The notes below the pieces were generated by a model. It was not told the origin of the DNA. It searched no databases and was given only the letters and a program-made list of their open reading frames with translations. Below are positions 60,892-64,000 of a DNA stretch of 64,000 bases, in pieces; the stretch's first letter is position 1, and each line of letters opens with the position of its first letter. The DNA is from JAJEBT01 sp965214975 (GTDB lineage Bacteria > Pseudomonadota > Alphaproteobacteria > MPNO01 > UBA830), in assembly GCA_965214975.1 (NCBI GenBank), contig OZ244055.1, positions 1,860,001 to 1,924,000 of the forward strand, in the 5' to 3' direction. The position numbers and the translations under genes are program-made.

Positions 60892-61962
60892 ATGATCACC
60901 AAATCGTCACCGATCCTGGCGGGCTTGGCCGCCGCGGCGCTCGTGGCCGCGGGAGCGCCGGCCGGTGCCCAGAACTTCGCCGGAAAGACGATCGAGCTGA
61001 TCGTTCCGGCAGGCGCCGGCGGCGGCTTGAGCCGGCAGGCCCAACGCTTCGCCAAGACGTTCGCCGACCACGTGCCGGGCAACCCGACCATCAAGATCAG
61101 GAACATGGCCGGCGGCGGCGGCCAGAGGGGCATCAACTTCGTGTTCAACCGGGCGAAGAAGGACGGCACCCAGATGCTGTGGGGCCCCATGAACTTCCCG
61201 GGCCTCCTCCTTGGCCTCAAGGGCGTCAAGTACGTCCCCTCCGAATTCAACGTCGTCGGCGTGCTCGGCATCGCCTTCCAGACGGTCGTGCGCTCCGACC
61301 TTGCCGGCGGACTCGGAAGCCGCGAGGACATCGTCAAGGCCGGGGACTTCGTCGTCGGAGGACGCATTCCCGGAGGGGCGCTCGGGCTGTTCTCCCGCAT
61401 GTCGTTCGACATGCTGGGCATCCCCTACCGCTTCGTCGTCGGCTACAAGAACCAGCCGAAGCTGAAGGCGGCGCTGATGCAGAACGAGATCCAGGCGATC
61501 TCGACCGGCGACATCGGCTACTGGGTCTTCTACAAGAAGGATCTGGTCAAGGACGGCAGCGCGGTCGATCTCTACTACCACTCTCCGTTCGACAAGGACA
61601 CGGGCATGCCGAGGGACATGAGCGCCGACTACGGCGAGCTGCCGAATTTCGTGTCGTTCTACCGGAAGGTCACCGGCAAGACGCCGTCCGGGCCGAAATT
61701 CGAGGCCTACAAGTGGTTCGCGGGCCTCCAGACCTGGTCCATGTGGACGATGCTCCCTCCGGGAACGCCCGACGACGTGGTCGCCGCGATGCGCAAGGCC
61801 TACGTCGCCAACTGGAACGACCAGCGCACGGTCAAGAACTTCATGAAAGCCTCCAAGAGCCGGCCGATCTGGATGGCCGGCGAGGAGGCCAGCACCCTCC
61901 TGACCGGCTTCAGGAACATCGACCCGGAGGCGCGGGCCTACCTGAAATCCATCATCCGCTGA
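60892..61962 (+). CDS. tctC: Tripartite tricarboxylate transporter substrate-binding protein
   Basis: This 356-residue periplasmic receptor of the Bug/TctC family has a signal peptide at 1-26 (ILAGLAAAALVAAGAPAGAQ). FAGKTIELIVPAGAGGGLSR and IRNMAGGGGQRGINF form the carboxylate-binding front. It is longer than the usual 320 residues. It delivers an organic acid to the TctA/TctB membrane part encoded 94 bp downstream; the acid may feed the divergent BKACE operon. Confidence 0.9.
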   Translation: MITKSSPILAGLAAAALVAAGAPAGAQNFAGKTIELIVPAGAGGGLSRQAQRFAKTFADHVPGNPTIKIRNMAGGGGQRGINFVFNRAKKDGTQMLWGPMNFPGLLLGLKGVKYVPSEFNVVGVLGIAFQTVVRSDLAGGLGSREDIVKAGDFVVGGRIPGGALGLFSRMSFDMLGIPYRFVVGYKNQPKLKAALMQNEIQAISTGDIGYWVFYKKDLVKDGSAVDLYYHSPFDKDTGMPRDMSADYGELPNFVSFYRKVTGKTPSGPKFEAYKWFAGLQTWSMWTMLPPGTPDDVVAAMRKAYVANWNDQRTVKNFMKASKSRPIWMAGEEASTLLTGFRNIDPEARAYLKSIIR

Positions 61963-61967
61963 ACCCT

Positions 61968-62023
61968 CCGCCCCCGCCGGCCCGCGCCGGCGGGGGCGGG
62001 ACGGCGGCCCCCGGCGGGCCGCC
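61968..62023 (+). promoter_or_regulatory. Tandem strong hairpins between tctC and tctA
   Basis: A perfect 14-bp stem with a 4-nt loop spans 61968-61999 (left arm CCGCCCCCGCCGGC). A second 8-bp stem (GGCGGCCC, 5-nt loop) spans 62003-62023. No T-tract follows. This placement fits an mRNA-stabilising or attenuating element that yields more receptor than membrane protein. Confidence 0.65.
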
Positions 62024-62056
62024 CCCGGCACCGGCCGGAGCGGGGGGCAGACGCCC

Positions 62057-64000
62057 ATGTTCGACGCGCTGATCGCCGGCCTCGATTCGATCTTCGAGAT
62101 CCGGGTGCTGGCGTTCCTGGCGCTCGGGATCTTCATCGGCATCTGGTTCGGCGCGGTGCCCGGCCTCGGCGGCGTGATCGGCATGCTGCTGCTGCTGCCG
62201 TTCACCTTCGAGATGGAGCCGCTGACCGCGATCGCGCTGCTGCTCGGCCTGTTCGCGGTCACCACCACGAGCGACACCATCGCGTCGGTGATGCTCGGCA
62301 TCCCGGGCACCGCGGCGTCGCAGGCGACGATCCTGGACGGCTATCCGCTCGCGAGGCGCGGCGAGGCGCCGCGCGCCTTCGGCGCCGCCTTCGCGGTGTC
62401 CGCCTACGGCGGCGTGTTCGGCGCGGTCGCGCTCGCGGTCTCGCTGCCGATCGTCCAGCCGCTGATCCTCGCGTTCGGATCGCCCGAGATCTTCGCGCTG
62501 GCCCTGCTCGGCCTCGCGATGGTCGGGGCCCTGAGCGGAGGCTCGATGGTCAAGGGTCTCGCCTCGGCGGCCATGGGGCTGCTCCTGGCAACCGTCGGCA
62601 CGGCGCAGACCGTGGCCGAGGAGCGCTACACCTTCGGCACCGAGTTTCTCGTCGACAACCTCCCCCTGATCCCGGTGGTGCTCGGCATCTTCGCGATACC
62701 GGAGCTGATGGAGCTCGCCACCCGCAACGTCTCGATCGCCCGCGAGACCGGAGACGCGGAGACGCGGAGCCGGATCTCCGACGGCGTGCGCGACGCCCTG
62801 CGCCACGGATGGCTCGCGACCCGCTGCGCGGCGATCGGAACCTATGTCGGCATGCTGCCCGGCCTCGGGGCCGCGATCGTCGACTGGGTCGCCTACGGCC
62901 ACGCCGTGCAGTCGGCGAAGGACAAGAGCCGGTTCGGCGACGGCGACATCCGCGGCGTGATCGCGCCGGAGGCCGCCAACAACGCGACCAAGGGCGGCGC
63001 GCTCATCCCGGCCGTGGCGTTCGCGATTCCCGGCAGCCTCGGAACCGCGATCCTGCTGAGCGCGCTCATACTCCAGGACATCCGCCCCGGCCCGGACATG
63101 CTGTCGACCGACCTGCACATCACCTTCTCGATGGTGTGGATGATCGTGATCGCCAACCTGGTCGCCGCCGGCCTTCTCATGGTCTGGAGCCGGCAGGTCG
63201 CGCGCCTCGCCTTCGTTCCCGGGCACGTGCTCGTGCCCGGCGTCATCGTGTTCGTGCTCATGGGTTCGTGGCTCGGCGGCCAGTCGACGATCGAGGCCTG
63301 GATCACGTGCCTGCTGTTCGGGGTCGTCGGCTACATGATGAAGGCCGGCGGCTGGGCCCGGCCGCCCCTCATACTCGGCCTCATTCTCGGAACGATCGTC
63401 GAGAACAGGTTCCTTCTGAGCATGCGCACCCATGACGGCGTCAGCTGGCTCGCCAACCCGATCGTGATCGTCGTTCTCGTTCTCGGCGTCGTGACCGTCG
63501 TGCTCTCGACGCGCGGCAGGCTCGGCGGGAACGCGAGCGCGCGGACACCGCAGGCGGGCGAGGGCCGGGCCAGGAACCCCGTGATGTCGCTGCCGGTCTC
63601 GGTCCTGTTCCTCGCCGTGTTCGCCGCCGCCGGCTGGACGGCTTCGGGCTGGGAGCGGGAGGTCGGCCAGTTTCCGCTCGTCATGGCGATCCCCGGCGTC
63701 CTGCTGGCCGCGGCGGCGGCGGTCCGGGACGTCCGGCTGCTGGCCGCCGGCGAGGGCCCCGAGGGAGAGCCGCTGTTCCGGGGCTACGCCCGCCAGGCCG
63801 TGCTCGGCCGGTCGGCGCGCTTTCTCGCGTGGCTCGCCGTCACCGTCGCCGCGTCGCTCGTCGTCGGCCAGAAGCTCGCCCTGCCGGTGTTCGTCCTCGC
63901 CTACCTGGTTTCGTGGGGACGGTTCCACCCGGCCGTGGCCGCGGGCTACGCCGCGATCGTCTGGCTCCTGATGGTCGCGTTCTACGACCGGATCATCGGC
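62057..64000 (+). CDS. tctA: Tripartite tricarboxylate transporter, fused TctA-TctB (partial)
   Basis: The frame is open for 648 codons to the window edge, so the C-terminus is missing. Residues 1-490 are TctA: GIWFGAVPGLGGVIGMLLLL, SVMLGIPGTAASQATILDGY and MLPGLGAAIVDWVAYG, with about 11 membrane segments. From about 510 a further group of hydrophobic helices (LPVSVLFLAVFAAAGWTASG onward) resembles the four-helix TctB subunit, normally a separate gene. The fusion explains why no small tctB lies between tctC and tctA. Confidence 0.88.
   Translation, partial: MFDALIAGLDSIFEIRVLAFLALGIFIGIWFGAVPGLGGVIGMLLLLPFTFEMEPLTAIALLLGLFAVTTTSDTIASVMLGIPGTAASQATILDGYPLARRGEAPRAFGAAFAVSAYGGVFGAVALAVSLPIVQPLILAFGSPEIFALALLGLAMVGALSGGSMVKGLASAAMGLLLATVGTAQTVAEERYTFGTEFLVDNLPLIPVVLGIFAIPELMELATRNVSIARETGDAETRSRISDGVRDALRHGWLATRCAAIGTYVGMLPGLGAAIVDWVAYGHAVQSAKDKSRFGDGDIRGVIAPEAANNATKGGALIPAVAFAIPGSLGTAILLSALILQDIRPGPDMLSTDLHITFSMVWMIVIANLVAAGLLMVWSRQVARLAFVPGHVLVPGVIVFVLMGSWLGGQSTIEAWITCLLFGVVGYMMKAGGWARPPLILGLILGTIVENRFLLSMRTHDGVSWLANPIVIVVLVLGVVTVVLSTRGRLGGNASARTPQAGEGRARNPVMSLPVSVLFLAVFAAAGWTASGWEREVGQFPLVMAIPGVLLAAAAAVRDVRLLAAGEGPEGEPLFRGYARQAVLGRSARFLAWLAVTVAASLVVGQKLALPVFVLAYLVSWGRFHPAVAAGYAAIVWLLMVAFYDRIIG

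Overview
The window is about 70% GC and densely coded, with many 4-bp ATGA/GTGA overlaps. It reads as a chromosome segment of a free-living or host-associated alphaproteobacterium. The support is the purS-purQ-purL-bolA-grxD gene order, a petABC cytochrome bc1 operon, a tripartite tricarboxylate transporter, BKACE and hydantoinase genes. A Rhodospirillales/Geminicoccales-like origin is plausible, but the genus cannot be read from the sequence alone.

Layout. 0-5.5 kb: purine synthesis (purSQL), bolA, monothiol glutaredoxin, a lipoprotein and a Bcp peroxiredoxin. 5.7-7.1 kb: a two-gene unit with its own promoter, coding for an Asp/Asn beta-hydroxylase and a phage-tail-K-like MPN plus NlpC/P60 protein. 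7.5-19.6 kb, all on the minus strand: the most unusual region, a ribosomal peptide (RiPP) cluster. It has six intact precursors with nitrile-hydratase-type (NHLP) leaders, one broken precursor and two coreless leader proteins. It also has a fused E1-like/YcaO cyclodehydratase, a SagB-type dehydrogenase and a LanM-like dehydratase whose cyclase domain has lost its zinc ligands. Two directly repeated leader blocks flank the enzyme genes, and each array is headed by an IS1595-transposase-derived gene or its remnant behind a TTGACA promoter.

21-24.6 kb: an autotransporter with four near-identical Calx-beta-like repeats. 25-33 kb: a type-2 (eukaryote-like) ileS, DUF1223 and FAH genes, an AAA-ATPase-like/PD-(D/E)XK gene between two copies of a MITE-like repeat, and a MarR regulator. 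33-38.5 kb: a hydantoinase/oxoprolinase operon (hyuA-hyuB) ending in a PreA-like flavoprotein. 38.6-47 kb: a vWA protein and a six-gene catabolic operon (amidohydrolase, three-subunit molybdenum hydroxylase, acyl-CoA synthetase, enoyl-CoA hydratase). 47-49.6 kb: MFS exporter, GNAT and a HigBA-like pair. 50-53 kb: petABC and a glyoxalase-fold protein. 53-57.6 kb: a second amidohydrolase with a small monooxygenase-fold protein, then nadC followed by a fused PhnN/AMP-phosphorylase-like gene that could make PRPP from AMP. 57.7-64 kb: a BKACE-SDR-cyclase catabolic operon divergent from a TctC receptor and a fused TctA-TctB membrane protein cut by the window end.

Functional picture. The RiPP enzymes suggest peptides whose repeated Gly/Ala-Ser/Thr cores become oxazoles and/or dehydroamino acids, with almost no cysteine available for lanthionine rings. 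The rest of the window is core metabolism plus catabolism of imported small organic acids and cyclic amides. Two dispersed intergenic repeat families (called Rep-A and Rep-B here) occupy several gene-free stretches.
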